Assembly (NCBI GenBank): GCA_963792875.1
Contig: CAWBXV010000006.1
Span: 496,001-560,000 of the forward strand
DNA from: JAHEGP01 sp963792875
Lineage (GTDB): Bacteria; Pseudomonadota; Gammaproteobacteria; Pseudomonadales; JAHEGP01
Reading direction: 5' to 3'
Length of the DNA stretch: 64,000 nucleotides
Of this stretch, positions 45,775-54,172 are shown in pieces (within the stretch, counting starts at the first letter, position 1; each line of letters opens with the position of its first letter). Under the pieces are notes generated by a model. The model saw only the letters and a list, made by a program, of their open reading frames with translations. It was not told the origin of the DNA and did not search any database. Position numbers and translations under genes: made by a program.

Positions 45775-46182
45775 CTACACCAGGCCGACGCCCTTCATGC
45801 AGTGCGGGCCGCCCCAGTGCTCGACGACCTTGCCGTTTTCAAAGCGCAGTACCGCGGTGCCGTTGATGGTCACGCGCTGGCCGCTGGGCGGCACATCGTA
45901 ATAGTGCGAGCCGCTGTGGGTGCCGGTCAGGGTCCAGTTCGAGACGACGTGGTCGCCGCTCTCCAGTACCAGGTTCACGGCGAAGTCCATGTCCGGAAAA
46001 GCCTGGCGGGCCATCTGCCAGAACTCGCCCTCGCGGGCGCGGATATCGGTGCCGAGGGCGTCGGGGTTGACCCGCTCGGTGACGTGGCTGATGAAATGGT
46101 CGGCAAAATACTCGTACACGGCGTCGTAATCGCCCTGGGCCATGCGGCCGGAATAGACCGCCAGTGCATGCAGATTGCTCAT
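45775..46182 (-). CDS. SnoaL-like/NTF2-fold protein
   Basis: The product is 135 aa with the polyketide-cyclase-like SnoaL pattern: MSNLHALAVYSGRMAQGDYDAVYEYFADHFISH in outline (YSGRMAQGDYDAVYEYFAD), FPDMDFAVNLVLESGDHVV, SNWTLTGTHSG and the end VLRFENGKVVEHWG. SnoaL-like proteins are small alpha+beta cones that bind hydrophobic ligands and sometimes catalyse ring or hydration chemistry. It lies downstream of the aldehyde dehydrogenase gene on the same strand, after 66 bp from its stop, so the two may be co-transcribed. Confidence 0.8.
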   Translation of the reverse strand: MSNLHALAVYSGRMAQGDYDAVYEYFADHFISHVTERVNPDALGTDIRAREGEFWQMARQAFPDMDFAVNLVLESGDHVVSNWTLTGTHSGSHYYDVPPSGQRVTINGTAVLRFENGKVVEHWGGPHCMKGVGLV

Positions 46183-46248
46183 GGTGTGCTGCTTCCTCGT
46201 GGTGGTGTCTGTGCGCCGCGGCCCGCGCGGGCGGGGTTCGCGCCGGTG

Positions 46249-47745
46249 TCAGGCCCCACTGCCGCCGCGTGGTGGCTTGACCTTGCAGAGCTGGTCGAGC
46301 TGGCGCTGGCATTTGTCGCCATAGGGCGGCAGCATGCCCGACAGCTTCATGAGATTGAGCGGCGTCTGCCGGTACACCGCGCGCTGATGACTGAAGGCGC
46401 GAAAGCCGTCCTGGCCGTGGTAGTGGCCCATGCCCGAGTGGCCGATGCCGCCAAAGGGCAGGTCGTCGCAGCTGGAGTGGGCCATGACGTCGTTGATGGC
46501 GGTGCCGCCGCTGGTGGTGCGGTCCAGCACGCGGCGCTGCTCGTCGGGGTCATTGCCGAAATAGTACAGTCCCAGCGGCCGGGGGCGCCCGTTGATGTAG
46601 GCGATGCAGTCGTCGATGGCGTCGTAGCTGCGGATGCACAGCACGGGCCCGAACAGTTCCTCCTGCATGGCGAGCATGTCGTCGCTCGGGTCGACGATCA
46701 GCGTCATGGGCATCTTGCAGACCTGGCCCGGGCTGGCCGGGAACGCCTCCCCGGCGGGGTTGATCTCGCGCACGTCGGCGCCCTTGTCGCGGGCGTCCCT
46801 GACCACGTTCTGCAGGCGCTGGTAGTGCCGCTGGTTGATCACCGCGGTGTAGTCGGGGTTTGCCAGTATGCTCGGGAACAGCTGTGAGAAGTAGGCGATG
46901 GCGTGGGCGACGAAGTCCTCCTTGCGCTCGCGCGGCACCAGGCAGTAGTCGGGAGCGAGGCAGGCCTGGCCCAGGTTCAGCGCCTTGCCGGTCATGATGC
47001 GCTCGGCGGCCTTGTGCAGCGGGTAGGAGCGGCCGACGATCACCGGCGACTTGCCGCCCAGTTCCAGCGTCACGGGCGTCAGATTGCGGGCCGCTGCCGC
47101 CATGATCTGGCGGCCGATGTGGGTGCCGCCGGTGAACATCAGGTGGTCGAAGGGCAGCGCGGCGAACCGGGCGCCGACCTCGGGGCCGCCGGTGACGGCG
47201 GCGCACTCGCTGGGGTCGAAGTACTCGGCGATGAGGCGCTGCAGCAGCGCCGCGGTCGCCGGGGTGAGTTCGGAGAGCTTCAGCATGGCGCGGTTGCCGG
47301 CGGCGAAAATGCCGGCCAGCGGCAGGATGGCGGTGTACACCGGGAAGTTCCAGGTCGAGAGGTTGCCCACCACCCCCTTGGGCTGGAACTCGACCCAGGC
47401 GCGGCTGCCCATGAGGCCGAGGGGAAACATCACCTTGCGCCGCTCGGGTTTCATCCAGCGCGTGACCTGCCGGCTGGCGCGCTCCAGCCCGTCCATGACC
47501 GCCATCACCTCCGACATCTGCGCCTGGTGGCGCGAGTGGTTGCCGAAGTCCTGATGGCAGGCGTCGATGATGGCCTGCTGGTGCTCGCCGATCATGCGGT
47601 GGCAGCGCTGCAGGCGGTCGATGCGGGTCGCGGCGCTCACCGCGCCCTCGGCCAGGAAGGCCTGCTGCTGCCGCGTCAGCAGGCCGCGCATCCGGGCGAC
47701 GTCATCCAGTTCCAGGCTGCTGACTTTGCTTGCCGTCGATTCCAT
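46249..47745 (-). CDS. Coniferyl aldehyde dehydrogenase-like ALDH
   Basis: The product is about 498 aa of the class-3-like ALDH branch that includes coniferyl aldehyde dehydrogenase. Features: EFQPKGVVGNLSTWNFPVY, FTGGTHIGRQIM, catalytic Glu in TLELGGKSP and the catalytic Cys in NLGQACLAPDYC, then the end FGGIGHSGMGHYHG. It oxidises an aldehyde to the acid with NAD(P)+. The start at ATG 47745 has GGGAG upstream; the open frame to 47859 crosses the operator and is not used. It is divergent from the thiolase-like gene with operator palindromes in between. Confidence 0.9.
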   Translation of the reverse strand: MESTASKVSSLELDDVARMRGLLTRQQQAFLAEGAVSAATRIDRLQRCHRMIGEHQQAIIDACHQDFGNHSRHQAQMSEVMAVMDGLERASRQVTRWMKPERRKVMFPLGLMGSRAWVEFQPKGVVGNLSTWNFPVYTAILPLAGIFAAGNRAMLKLSELTPATAALLQRLIAEYFDPSECAAVTGGPEVGARFAALPFDHLMFTGGTHIGRQIMAAAARNLTPVTLELGGKSPVIVGRSYPLHKAAERIMTGKALNLGQACLAPDYCLVPRERKEDFVAHAIAYFSQLFPSILANPDYTAVINQRHYQRLQNVVRDARDKGADVREINPAGEAFPASPGQVCKMPMTLIVDPSDDMLAMQEELFGPVLCIRSYDAIDDCIAYINGRPRPLGLYYFGNDPDEQRRVLDRTTSGGTAINDVMAHSSCDDLPFGGIGHSGMGHYHGQDGFRAFSHQRAVYRQTPLNLMKLSGMLPPYGDKCQRQLDQLCKVKPPRGGSGA

Positions 47746-47823
47746 CTGCGCTCCCTGTGGCGTGCTGCGGTACTGGCCCCGGGCGGCGGTGTCCAGGGCG
47801 CTTTCAACGCGATACCAAAATAA

Positions 47824-47859
47824 TATACTATGGTATACAAAGGTATGACAATATACCAT
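47824..47859. promoter_or_regulatory. TetR operator copy 2 and further half-sites
   Basis: TATAC (47824-47828), TATG and GTATA (47833-47837) repeat the 14-bp palindrome found before the TetR gene. Beside it ATGGTATA (47830-47837) and TATACCAT (47852-47859) form another inverted repeat, and GGTAT lies at 47842. The AT-rich block sits between the divergent aldehyde dehydrogenase and thiolase-like genes. Several half-sites suggest cooperative binding. Confidence 0.65.
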
Positions 47860-48010
47860 CGTTGTGCTGTCGCCAGGCGGCGACGATGTGGCCGGCGCCC
47901 GCGGCTCGGCAGCAGTGTGCGGCCTGGCTGCGCCCTGGGCAACAGGCGCATGCCGGCATCACCGTCGTCTGCATAACCTTCTTTTCGGGGAACACAAGGG
48001 GCTGTTGAGT

Positions 48011-49543
48011 ATGAGCGCACTTGCACCAAATACACCGGTCATCGTCGGGGTGGGTTTCGTCCAGAATCACGCGGACGACCCCCTGGCCTGTCCCGAACCC
48101 TATCGCCTGATGGTCGACGCCCTGCGTGAGGCCGCGGCGGATGCGGGCTCTGCGGCGCTGCTGGGGGATATCGAATCGATCTCGGTGCAGCAGGGCATGT
48201 GGCAATACTCGAATCCCGGCAGGCTGATCGCCGATGCGCTGGGCTGTCCCGGCGCCAGGAGCATACTGGCCGATCTGGGCGTGCTGCAGATCACGCCGCT
48301 GGCCGAGCTGTGCAGCGCCATCGCCGCCGGCGAGCAGCAGCTCGGCGTGGTGACCGGCGGCGAGGCCAAGTACCGCGACCTGCGCAGCAAGATCACCGGG
48401 GTGCCGGTAGCCATGACGGAGCAGGCCGAGGACACGCCGCCGCCGGATGTGCACCACCGCTCCGCCGACCCGTTCGCCACCGAGGTCGAGGCGAAGCGCG
48501 GCATCTTCCTGCCGGTAGAGCTGTTCTCGGTGATCGAGTCGGCCCTGCGCCATCACCAGGGACTGGGCATCGAGGAGCATCGCGACAAGCTCGCCCAGCT
48601 CTACAGCGGGTTCAGCGAGATCGCCTCGCGCAATCCGCACGCCTGGCGGCGCGAGCGGGTGACCGCGGAGGCGATCCGCAACCCCGAGGGCAAAAACGCC
48701 ATGATCGCCTTTCCGTACACCAAGCTGCACAACAGCCAGTGGAACGTCAACCAGGCGGTGGCCATCATCGTCTGCTCTGTCGCCAAGGCCAGGGAGCTGG
48801 GTCTGGATGAGAGCCGCTGGGTCTACCCGCTGGCGACGGCGCAGTCCAAGCATGTAGTGTGCCTGGCTCAGCAGCGGCAGCTGCACTCGCATCCAGGCAC
48901 CGTGGTGGCGGGCGAGCGGGCCATGGCCCTGGCGGGCGTCGCGCCCGGCGACATCGCCGTCGCCGACCTGTACAGCTGCTTCCCGTCGGCGGTGCAGTCC
49001 TTCGCCCAGGACCTGCACCTCGATGGCGTCTGCCCGCTCAGCGTGACCGGCTCCATGGCGTTCGCGGGCGGGCCCTACAACCACGGCGCCCTCGACGGCG
49101 TGGCGAGAATGGCGGAGGTGTTGCGCAGCGGGGAGGGCATGGCCGCCTCGACCAGGCGGGTGGGGCTGGTGTCCAATCTCAGCGGCATCTTCGGCAAACA
49201 GGGCGTGGCGCTGTTCGCCAACGAGCCCGGCGCCGCCGGCTATCGCTTCGAGGACGTCACCGCGGCGGTGGCGGCACAGGACCCGCCGCTGCCGGTAACC
49301 GCCGATTACGCCGGCCCGGCGACTATCGTAGGCTACGCCGTATCGTACCAGAAGGGCCAGCTATCGCACGGTTTCGCCTACTGCGATACCCCCGCCGGCG
49401 AGCGCACCGTGGCGAGGTGCCAGGACGTGGCCCTGCTGGAGCGGATGACCCGGGAGGAGTATTGCGGTCGCAGCGTGCTCATCGCCGCCGACGGCAGCTT
49501 CAGCGAGGCCGACGAGTCCGGCGCCCGCACCGCCTGCGCCTGA
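48011..49543 (+). CDS. Thiolase-like acetyl-CoA acetyltransferase
   Basis: The product is 510 aa, longer than standard thiolases and similar to the PRK08257-type acetyl-CoA acetyltransferases. Recognisable parts: TPVIVGVGFVQNHADDP, a central helical region, the thiolase-like SVAVADLYSCFPSAVQ (DLYSCFPSAVQSF) with a possible nucleophile Cys, and SVTGSMAFAGGPYNHGALDG. The usual thiolase CxxGxG motifs are not all clear, so the activity may be thiolysis or a related condensation. ATG 48011 has AAGGGG about 10 bases upstream. It is followed by a P450 gene after 95 bp containing two GC hairpins. Confidence 0.8.
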   Translation: MSALAPNTPVIVGVGFVQNHADDPLACPEPYRLMVDALREAAADAGSAALLGDIESISVQQGMWQYSNPGRLIADALGCPGARSILADLGVLQITPLAELCSAIAAGEQQLGVVTGGEAKYRDLRSKITGVPVAMTEQAEDTPPPDVHHRSADPFATEVEAKRGIFLPVELFSVIESALRHHQGLGIEEHRDKLAQLYSGFSEIASRNPHAWRRERVTAEAIRNPEGKNAMIAFPYTKLHNSQWNVNQAVAIIVCSVAKARELGLDESRWVYPLATAQSKHVVCLAQQRQLHSHPGTVVAGERAMALAGVAPGDIAVADLYSCFPSAVQSFAQDLHLDGVCPLSVTGSMAFAGGPYNHGALDGVARMAEVLRSGEGMAASTRRVGLVSNLSGIFGKQGVALFANEPGAAGYRFEDVTAAVAAQDPPLPVTADYAGPATIVGYAVSYQKGQLSHGFAYCDTPAGERTVARCQDVALLERMTREEYCGRSVLIAADGSFSEADESGARTACA

Positions 49544-49551
49544 ATCTGGCC

Positions 49552-49600
49552 GGGGCGCCAGCGCCCCGCCCTTGCCGCAACCCGGGCAGCGCCGCCCGGG
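49552..49600 (+). repeat. Two GC-rich hairpins after the thiolase-like gene
   Basis: GGGGCGC-CA-GCGCCCC (49552-49567) and CCCGGGC-N6-GCCCGGG (49581-49600) are perfect hairpins in the 95-bp gap before the P450 gene. Neither is directly followed by a T tract, although TTTTT occurs at 49614-49618. They may be an attenuating or terminating structure. Confidence 0.45.
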
Positions 49601-49638
49601 CGCTCCTTCATGGTTTTTGCGTTATTTGAGAGCACGTC

Positions 49639-51012
49639 ATGGCCGATACCCGGGTGACCCACTACGAAGATTACGTCCACGAGCCGAACAACCGCGATCT
49701 CGGCCATCTGCCGGGCAGCTACGGACCGCCCCTGGTGGGCCATACCCTGCAGTTTTTCCGTGATCCCTTCGTCTGGGCGCAGCAGCAGTACCGGCGCTAT
49801 GGCCCCGTGTCGCGGGTCAACATCATCAGCGGCCGCGGCGTCATCGCGCTGGGTCCCGACCTGATGCAGCGCATCTACATGGATCCGGGGCAGGATTTCT
49901 CATCCAGAATGGGCTTTATGAGCCGCGTCGCCATCTTCTTTGCCGGCAGCGTGATCATGGAGGACTTCGAGCACCACCGGCACCAGCGCCGCATCCTGCA
50001 GACGGCCTTCAAGAGCGAATCACTCAAGCATTACACCAGCGAGATCAACGGCATCTACGAGCGCGTGCTCGGTCAGTGGGAGGGCCAGGTCGGCCAGACC
50101 ATACCGTTCTTCCTGTATATCAAGAACCTGCTGCTGGAAGTGGCGGCGGAGATCTTCATCGGCGAGAAGGAGAGCGGCGAGCGGGTCGAAAAGCTCAACC
50201 AGGCCTTTATCGACTGCGTCAACGGCACCATGTACATCGTGCCGCTGCGGGTGCCGGGGACGACCCTCTATCGCGGCCTGAAGGGCAAGGCCTACCTGCA
50301 GGAGACTTTCAGGGAACTGGTGCAGGTCAAGCGCCATGGCGATGGGCTCGACATGCTCAGCCACCTGTGCCGGGAGCGGGACGAGGACGGCAGCTACTAC
50401 TCGGACGAGGACATCGCCAACCAGGCCATCTTCCTGCTGTTCGCCGCGCACGACACCACCACGGCGGCGATCACCCACACCATCTATTACCTGGCGCGCC
50501 ACCCCGAGATCAAGGAGCGGCTGTACCAGGAGTGCCGGGCGCTTGGCAAGAGCCGCCTGGACCCCGAGGACCTGGACTCGGTGCCCTATATGCAGCGGGT
50601 CTTCAACGAGGTCCAGCGCATCCGCACCTCCACCCCCATCGTGCCGCGGCGCACGGTCCGCGAGGTGGAGCTGGCGGGCCTGCGGGTGCCCGCCCACACC
50701 ATGGTGTACACCGTGCCGCGCTTTACCCATTACATGGAAGAGTACTGGACCGACCCCTATGCCTTCGATCCCGACCGCTTCGCGCCCGAGCGCGCCGAGC
50801 ACAAGCAGCACCCCTTTCTGTACCACCCCTTCGGCGGCGGCGCCCACAAGTGCATCGGCATGCACTTCTCGCAGATGGAGTACAAGTGCTTTCTGTTCCA
50901 GTTTCTGTTGAAATACGACTTTGAGGCGCGGCACCGGCGCGAGCCCTTCATGCAGACGCTGCCGCTGCCCAAGCCGGCGGACGACATGCCGGTCGCGCTG
51001 ATCCGCCGCTAG
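49639..51012 (+). CDS. Cytochrome P450
   Basis: The product is 457 aa. P450 hallmarks: I-helix AAHDTTT, the ExxR helix (EVQRIR, in FNEVQRIRTS), the aromatic region before the haem YHPFGGG, and the haem loop FGGGAHKCIG with the axial Cys405. There is no N-terminal membrane anchor, so it is soluble and needs separate ferredoxin or reductase partners; none is visible near. The proline-rich LPGSYGPPLVGHT start is typical. The CYP51/CYP120-like look suggests a hydrophobic (sterol, terpenoid or fatty) substrate; inference only. The next gene is an LLM oxidoreductase 45 bp downstream on the same strand. Confidence 0.93.
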   Translation: MADTRVTHYEDYVHEPNNRDLGHLPGSYGPPLVGHTLQFFRDPFVWAQQQYRRYGPVSRVNIISGRGVIALGPDLMQRIYMDPGQDFSSRMGFMSRVAIFFAGSVIMEDFEHHRHQRRILQTAFKSESLKHYTSEINGIYERVLGQWEGQVGQTIPFFLYIKNLLLEVAAEIFIGEKESGERVEKLNQAFIDCVNGTMYIVPLRVPGTTLYRGLKGKAYLQETFRELVQVKRHGDGLDMLSHLCRERDEDGSYYSDEDIANQAIFLLFAAHDTTTAAITHTIYYLARHPEIKERLYQECRALGKSRLDPEDLDSVPYMQRVFNEVQRIRTSTPIVPRRTVREVELAGLRVPAHTMVYTVPRFTHYMEEYWTDPYAFDPDRFAPERAEHKQHPFLYHPFGGGAHKCIGMHFSQMEYKCFLFQFLLKYDFEARHRREPFMQTLPLPKPADDMPVALIRR

Positions 51013-51057
51013 CGGCCGGACCGTCGCCAGCCGCCAGCACCAGGGAGACAGACCGCC

Positions 51058-51984
51058 ATGAAAATCGGCTTCATGTGTGCCACGGCCAACAACGGCGTGT
51101 GCACCATCGACGAGATCATCGACGAGGTGCGCGCCGGCGAGGCCATGGGCTTCGATCAGGCCTGGATGGCACAGGTGTTCAGCACCGACGCCATCTCCAT
51201 GATGACGCTGCTGGGGCGCGAGACCACCCGCATCGCGCTCGGCACGGCGGTGACGCCGAGTTATCCGCGCCATCCCACGGCGCTGGCCCTGCAGGTGCTG
51301 ACCGCGAGCGCCGCCAGCGGCGGCCGCTTCGCGCTGGGCCTTGGCCTGTCCCACAAGCTGGTGATCGAGGACATGTTCGGCCTCGCCTATCGCAAGCCCG
51401 CCCGCCACATGCGGGAGTACCTCGAAGTGCTGATGCCGCTGCTGCGAGGGGAGGCCTGCGCCTTCCGTGGCGAGGAGTTCCGCGTCAACGCCCGCTTCAA
51501 CGTGCCCGACGCGCCGCCTGCGCCGGTCCTGGTCGCGGCGCTGGGCCCCAGGATGCTGGAGATCGCCGGTCGCCTGGCCGATGGCACCATCACCTGGATG
51601 ACCGGCCCCCGCACGTTGGCGACGCATACCCTGCCGTTGATCCGCCAGGCGGCTGCGGCCGCTGGTCGGCCGGCGCCGCGAGTGGTCGCCAGCTTCCCCA
51701 TCGCACTCACCGCCGCGCCCGAGCAGGCGCGTGCCAGGCTGGCGCGCAGCGTCGAGGCCTATGGTCAGCTGCCGTCCTACCGCCGCATGCTGGATATCGA
51801 GGGGGCGTCCCATCCCGCCGACATCGCCATGCTCGGCGACGAGGCGGCGCTGCGCACGCAGCTGGAGCACCTCAGAGCCCTCGGCGTCACGGACTTCAAC
51901 GGCTTCTGCGTCGCGGTCGAAGACGGCGTCGCCGATCGCACCAAGGCTTTTCTGGCCAGCGAAAAGGCGGCGCTGGCCGCCTGA
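51058..51984 (+). CDS. LLM class flavin-dependent oxidoreductase (F420-type)
   Basis: The product is 308 aa. The luciferase-like barrel shows MKIGFMCATANNGV, the strand IALGTAVTPSYPRHP, GGRFALGLGLSHK and the phosphate-binding end PVLVAALGPRMLEIAGRLADG. It is most similar in outline to TIGR03564-type F420-dependent enzymes, but bacterial proteins of this shape also use FMN; gammaproteobacteria usually lack abundant F420, so FMN use is possible. ATG 51058 has GGGAG upstream. It is in an operon-like position after the P450. Confidence 0.83.
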   Translation: MKIGFMCATANNGVCTIDEIIDEVRAGEAMGFDQAWMAQVFSTDAISMMTLLGRETTRIALGTAVTPSYPRHPTALALQVLTASAASGGRFALGLGLSHKLVIEDMFGLAYRKPARHMREYLEVLMPLLRGEACAFRGEEFRVNARFNVPDAPPAPVLVAALGPRMLEIAGRLADGTITWMTGPRTLATHTLPLIRQAAAAAGRPAPRVVASFPIALTAAPEQARARLARSVEAYGQLPSYRRMLDIEGASHPADIAMLGDEAALRTQLEHLRALGVTDFNGFCVAVEDGVADRTKAFLASEKAALAA

Positions 51985-52142
51985 CCCCACGCCGCGAACG
52001 GGGTCACCGGGCCGGGGCGTCGCGCAGGTAATCGCACACGCCGGTGAAGCCCTCGGCGAGCGCCCTGCTCGGCAGCTTCTCCACCTGGCGCCTGACCCAG
52101 CGGCAGCCGCTGGCTGCGGACAGCCCCGGTCGTCCAGCCTCG
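51985..52142. other. Gap between LLM and VOC genes with a possible coding remnant
   Basis: No complete gene is visible. On the minus strand, in a frame other than that of the VOC gene, a stretch ends with EKLPSRALAEGFTGVCDYL and a stop at 52004. It looks protein-like but has no start or family. It may be the former C-terminus of a gene or chance in a GC-rich sequence. Confidence 0.25.
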
Positions 52143-52676
52143 TCAGGGCTGCAGGGTCGACATGTCCACCGCCGTGATGGCGGCGGGGCCGTCCTGGGCG
52201 CGGGACTGCGCGATGCACTGCTCCCAGTAGGCCTCGGTCGCCGGCGCCAGCTCCAGAAATTCGTAGTAGGTATCGGGCAGCTCCGGGTCCTGGAAGTAGG
52301 CATAGCGCCCGCTGGCGCCGTCGATGGTCGCGACGATGTCGTAGCCGCGCTGCCGCGCCGTGGCCAGCGATCGCGTCATATCGCGGGTGGCGAAGGCGAT
52401 GTGGTGCAATCCGGTGTTGCCGCCCTGGTAGCAGGCCAGATAGGGCGAGGGGGCGTCGTTGGTCTGCTCGATGAATTCGATCTGCAGCGGGCCGCGAAAG
52501 CCGAGGCCGACGTGCATGCTGACCAGCGAGAGCTCGCCCCGGTAGAGCATCGGCAGCGTCAGGTTACGGTAGAGGATGCACGGCCCGAGCGCGCCCTTGT
52601 CGATCCAGCGCTGCAGGGCCTTGCCGGCGTCCCTGCACACGTAGCCGATCTGTCTGATGTCGCCGAAATCCTGCAT
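52143..52676 (-). CDS. VOC (glyoxalase/dioxygenase-fold) family protein
   Basis: The product is about 177 aa. Two beta-alpha-beta VOC modules are visible: the first with GYVCRDAGKALQRWIDKG, the second with NTGLHHIAFATRDM, ASGRYAYFQDPELPDTYYEFLEL (metal-side His and Glu candidates). VOC members include glyoxalases, extradiol dioxygenases and epimerases; the reaction is not predictable here. ATG 52676 has a CGGGAC site; the longer frame start at 52721 is not favoured. It is last in a minus-strand run after the LLM and SnoaL-like genes. Confidence 0.78.
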   Translation of the reverse strand: MQDFGDIRQIGYVCRDAGKALQRWIDKGALGPCILYRNLTLPMLYRGELSLVSMHVGLGFRGPLQIEFIEQTNDAPSPYLACYQGGNTGLHHIAFATRDMTRSLATARQRGYDIVATIDGASGRYAYFQDPELPDTYYEFLELAPATEAYWEQCIAQSRAQDGPAAITAVDMSTLQP

Positions 52677-52782
52677 GTCTGTCCCGCTGAAAGTCCCGCG
52701 TCGTCGTGCTGCCGCTGCCACTATGGCATAGAAGCTGACGCCGTGTCATGAGGGCGCCCGCCGGCCGGCCATCGGCTGCCGC

Positions 52783-53679
52783 TCAACCCTCCTGCAGGCG
52801 CGCCGTCTCCCGCAGCACGGCGCGCAGCGCAGCGACCGATTGCGCGAAGTGGATCGGCACGATCTCGAGGATGTCGACGCCGGCCTCCCGCAGCCGCCCG
52901 GCCCCGGCCAGGGTGGCGCCCAGGTCGGGGCCCGCCTTGCCCGGTACCGGCTTGAGAATGGCGCGCACCTGCAGCTCCGCCGGCTCGCGTCCGGCTGCCT
53001 GGAAGGCGCTGCGGATCAGGGCGATGCCGCGCTGCAGCTCGGCGGGGTCCTGGCTGATGGGCAGCCAGCCCTGGCCCAGCTCCGCGATGCGCCGCGCCTG
53101 CCGCGGCGTCGCCGCTACGCCGAACCACAGCGGCAGCGGGTTCTGGGCAGGCAGGGGCGTGCAGTAGATACGCTGCAGGTTGACGCTGCGCGAGTCGAAG
53201 CTGACGGGGAACTCCGTCCACAGCCTCCGGCAGGCGCGCAGGCCGTCGTCGAGCAGGCCCCAGCGGGCGTCGAAGTCCAGGCCCTGCGCCTGGTACTCCT
53301 CGCGCTGCCAGCCGACGCCGACGCCGAGGTCCAGGCGGCCGTGCGACAGCTGGTCCAGGGTGGCGCTCATCTTCGCCAGCAGCACCGCCGGGCGCAGCGG
53401 GGCGATGATCACCGACGTGGCCAGGCGGATGTGCCGGGTGGCGGCGGCCACGGCGGACATCAGCACCAGCGGCTCCAGCCAGGGCGCCTCGGGCGGCAGC
53501 GGAAAGGTGCCGAAGGGGTAGTGCTGCAGCTGCTCGCCCATGCACACGTGGTCCTGGAAGACCACCTGGTGATACCCCAGCTGCTCCGCCAGCTGCGCGG
53601 CATCGACCAGCCCCCTGACCTCGCCGCCGTAGAGCCCCGCCAGGCCGAACATGTTGACGGCCAGCCGGGCAGCGGTCAT
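52783..53679 (-). CDS. LLM class flavin-dependent oxidoreductase (second copy)
   Basis: The product is 298 aa. The luciferase-like barrel features are VNMFGLAGLYGGEVRGL, ATRHIRLATSVIIAPLRPAVLLAK, HGRLDLGVGVGWQREEY and PLPLWFGVAATPRQARR, matching the TIGR03619-type F420-dependent oxidoreductases. FMN use cannot be excluded. Its ATG overlaps the SnoaL-like stop by 4 bp (53676-53679), so the two are translationally coupled; the VOC gene lies 106 bp downstream. The substrate is unknown, but the neighbourhood suggests modification of a small organic compound. Confidence 0.85.
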   Translation of the reverse strand: MTAARLAVNMFGLAGLYGGEVRGLVDAAQLAEQLGYHQVVFQDHVCMGEQLQHYPFGTFPLPPEAPWLEPLVLMSAVAAATRHIRLATSVIIAPLRPAVLLAKMSATLDQLSHGRLDLGVGVGWQREEYQAQGLDFDARWGLLDDGLRACRRLWTEFPVSFDSRSVNLQRIYCTPLPAQNPLPLWFGVAATPRQARRIAELGQGWLPISQDPAELQRGIALIRSAFQAAGREPAELQVRAILKPVPGKAGPDLGATLAGAGRLREAGVDILEIVPIHFAQSVAALRAVLRETARLQEG

Positions 53680-54101
53680 GGCGCCGCCGCGCCGGGCCGG
53701 CGCTGCCCGCCGCAGAGGACGTCGGTGGCCAGCTCGGTATCCAGGTACTCCCGCAGGCGCAGCACGCGGCCGTCGCGGAATTCGAACAGAAAGTGATAGT
53801 GGTTGTTGTAGAGCGCGCCGGAGGCGTGGCGGCCGCGGCTCTCGGCTTCGACGGCGACCTTGTCGCCCTCGGCCACCATGCCGTGCAGGGTGAAGGCGAG
53901 ACCTTCGGGGAAGGCGTCGAAGATGCCGTTGGCCGCCGCGCTGATCTGCGCCTTGTCGAAGCGCCCCGAGATGAGCGTGGTGCCCATGGTCTCCAGCACG
54001 CCGGCGTCGTGGTAGGCGCCGACCAGGGCGTCCACGTCGCCGGCGCCCAGGGCGTCAAAGAACGCCTGCACGCGCCGCTTGTTGTCTTCGGTATTGCTCA
54101 T
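53676..54101 (-). CDS. SnoaL-like/NTF2-fold protein (second copy)
   Basis: The product is 141 aa. The NTF2-fold is seen from RRVQAFFDALGAGDVDALVG, YHDAGVLETMGTTLISG, VAEGDKVAVEAESRGR and YNNHYHFLFEFRDGRVLRLREYLDTELA, the usual SnoaL ending. Such proteins bind or isomerise hydrophobic ketone-like ligands. ATG 54101 follows GGGGAC. It is coupled to the LLM gene by a 4-bp overlap, which makes a joint function likely. Confidence 0.85.
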   Translation of the reverse strand: MSNTEDNKRRVQAFFDALGAGDVDALVGAYHDAGVLETMGTTLISGRFDKAQISAAANGIFDAFPEGLAFTLHGMVAEGDKVAVEAESRGRHASGALYNNHYHFLFEFRDGRVLRLREYLDTELATDVLCGGQRRPGAAAP

Positions 54102-54172
54102 GGGTTGTCCCCGTCCACGGTGATGGATGCGCCTCATTATGCCCAGCGCCGGCGGCGAAGCCAAACGCCGCG

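Noticed and set aside
49552..49600. Rho-independent terminator after the thiolase-like gene
   Set aside because: The stems are perfect but no T tract directly follows; kept only as hairpins.
50020..52218. 732-codon minus-strand open frame
   Set aside because: Antiparallel to the P450 and LLM genes, no family features.
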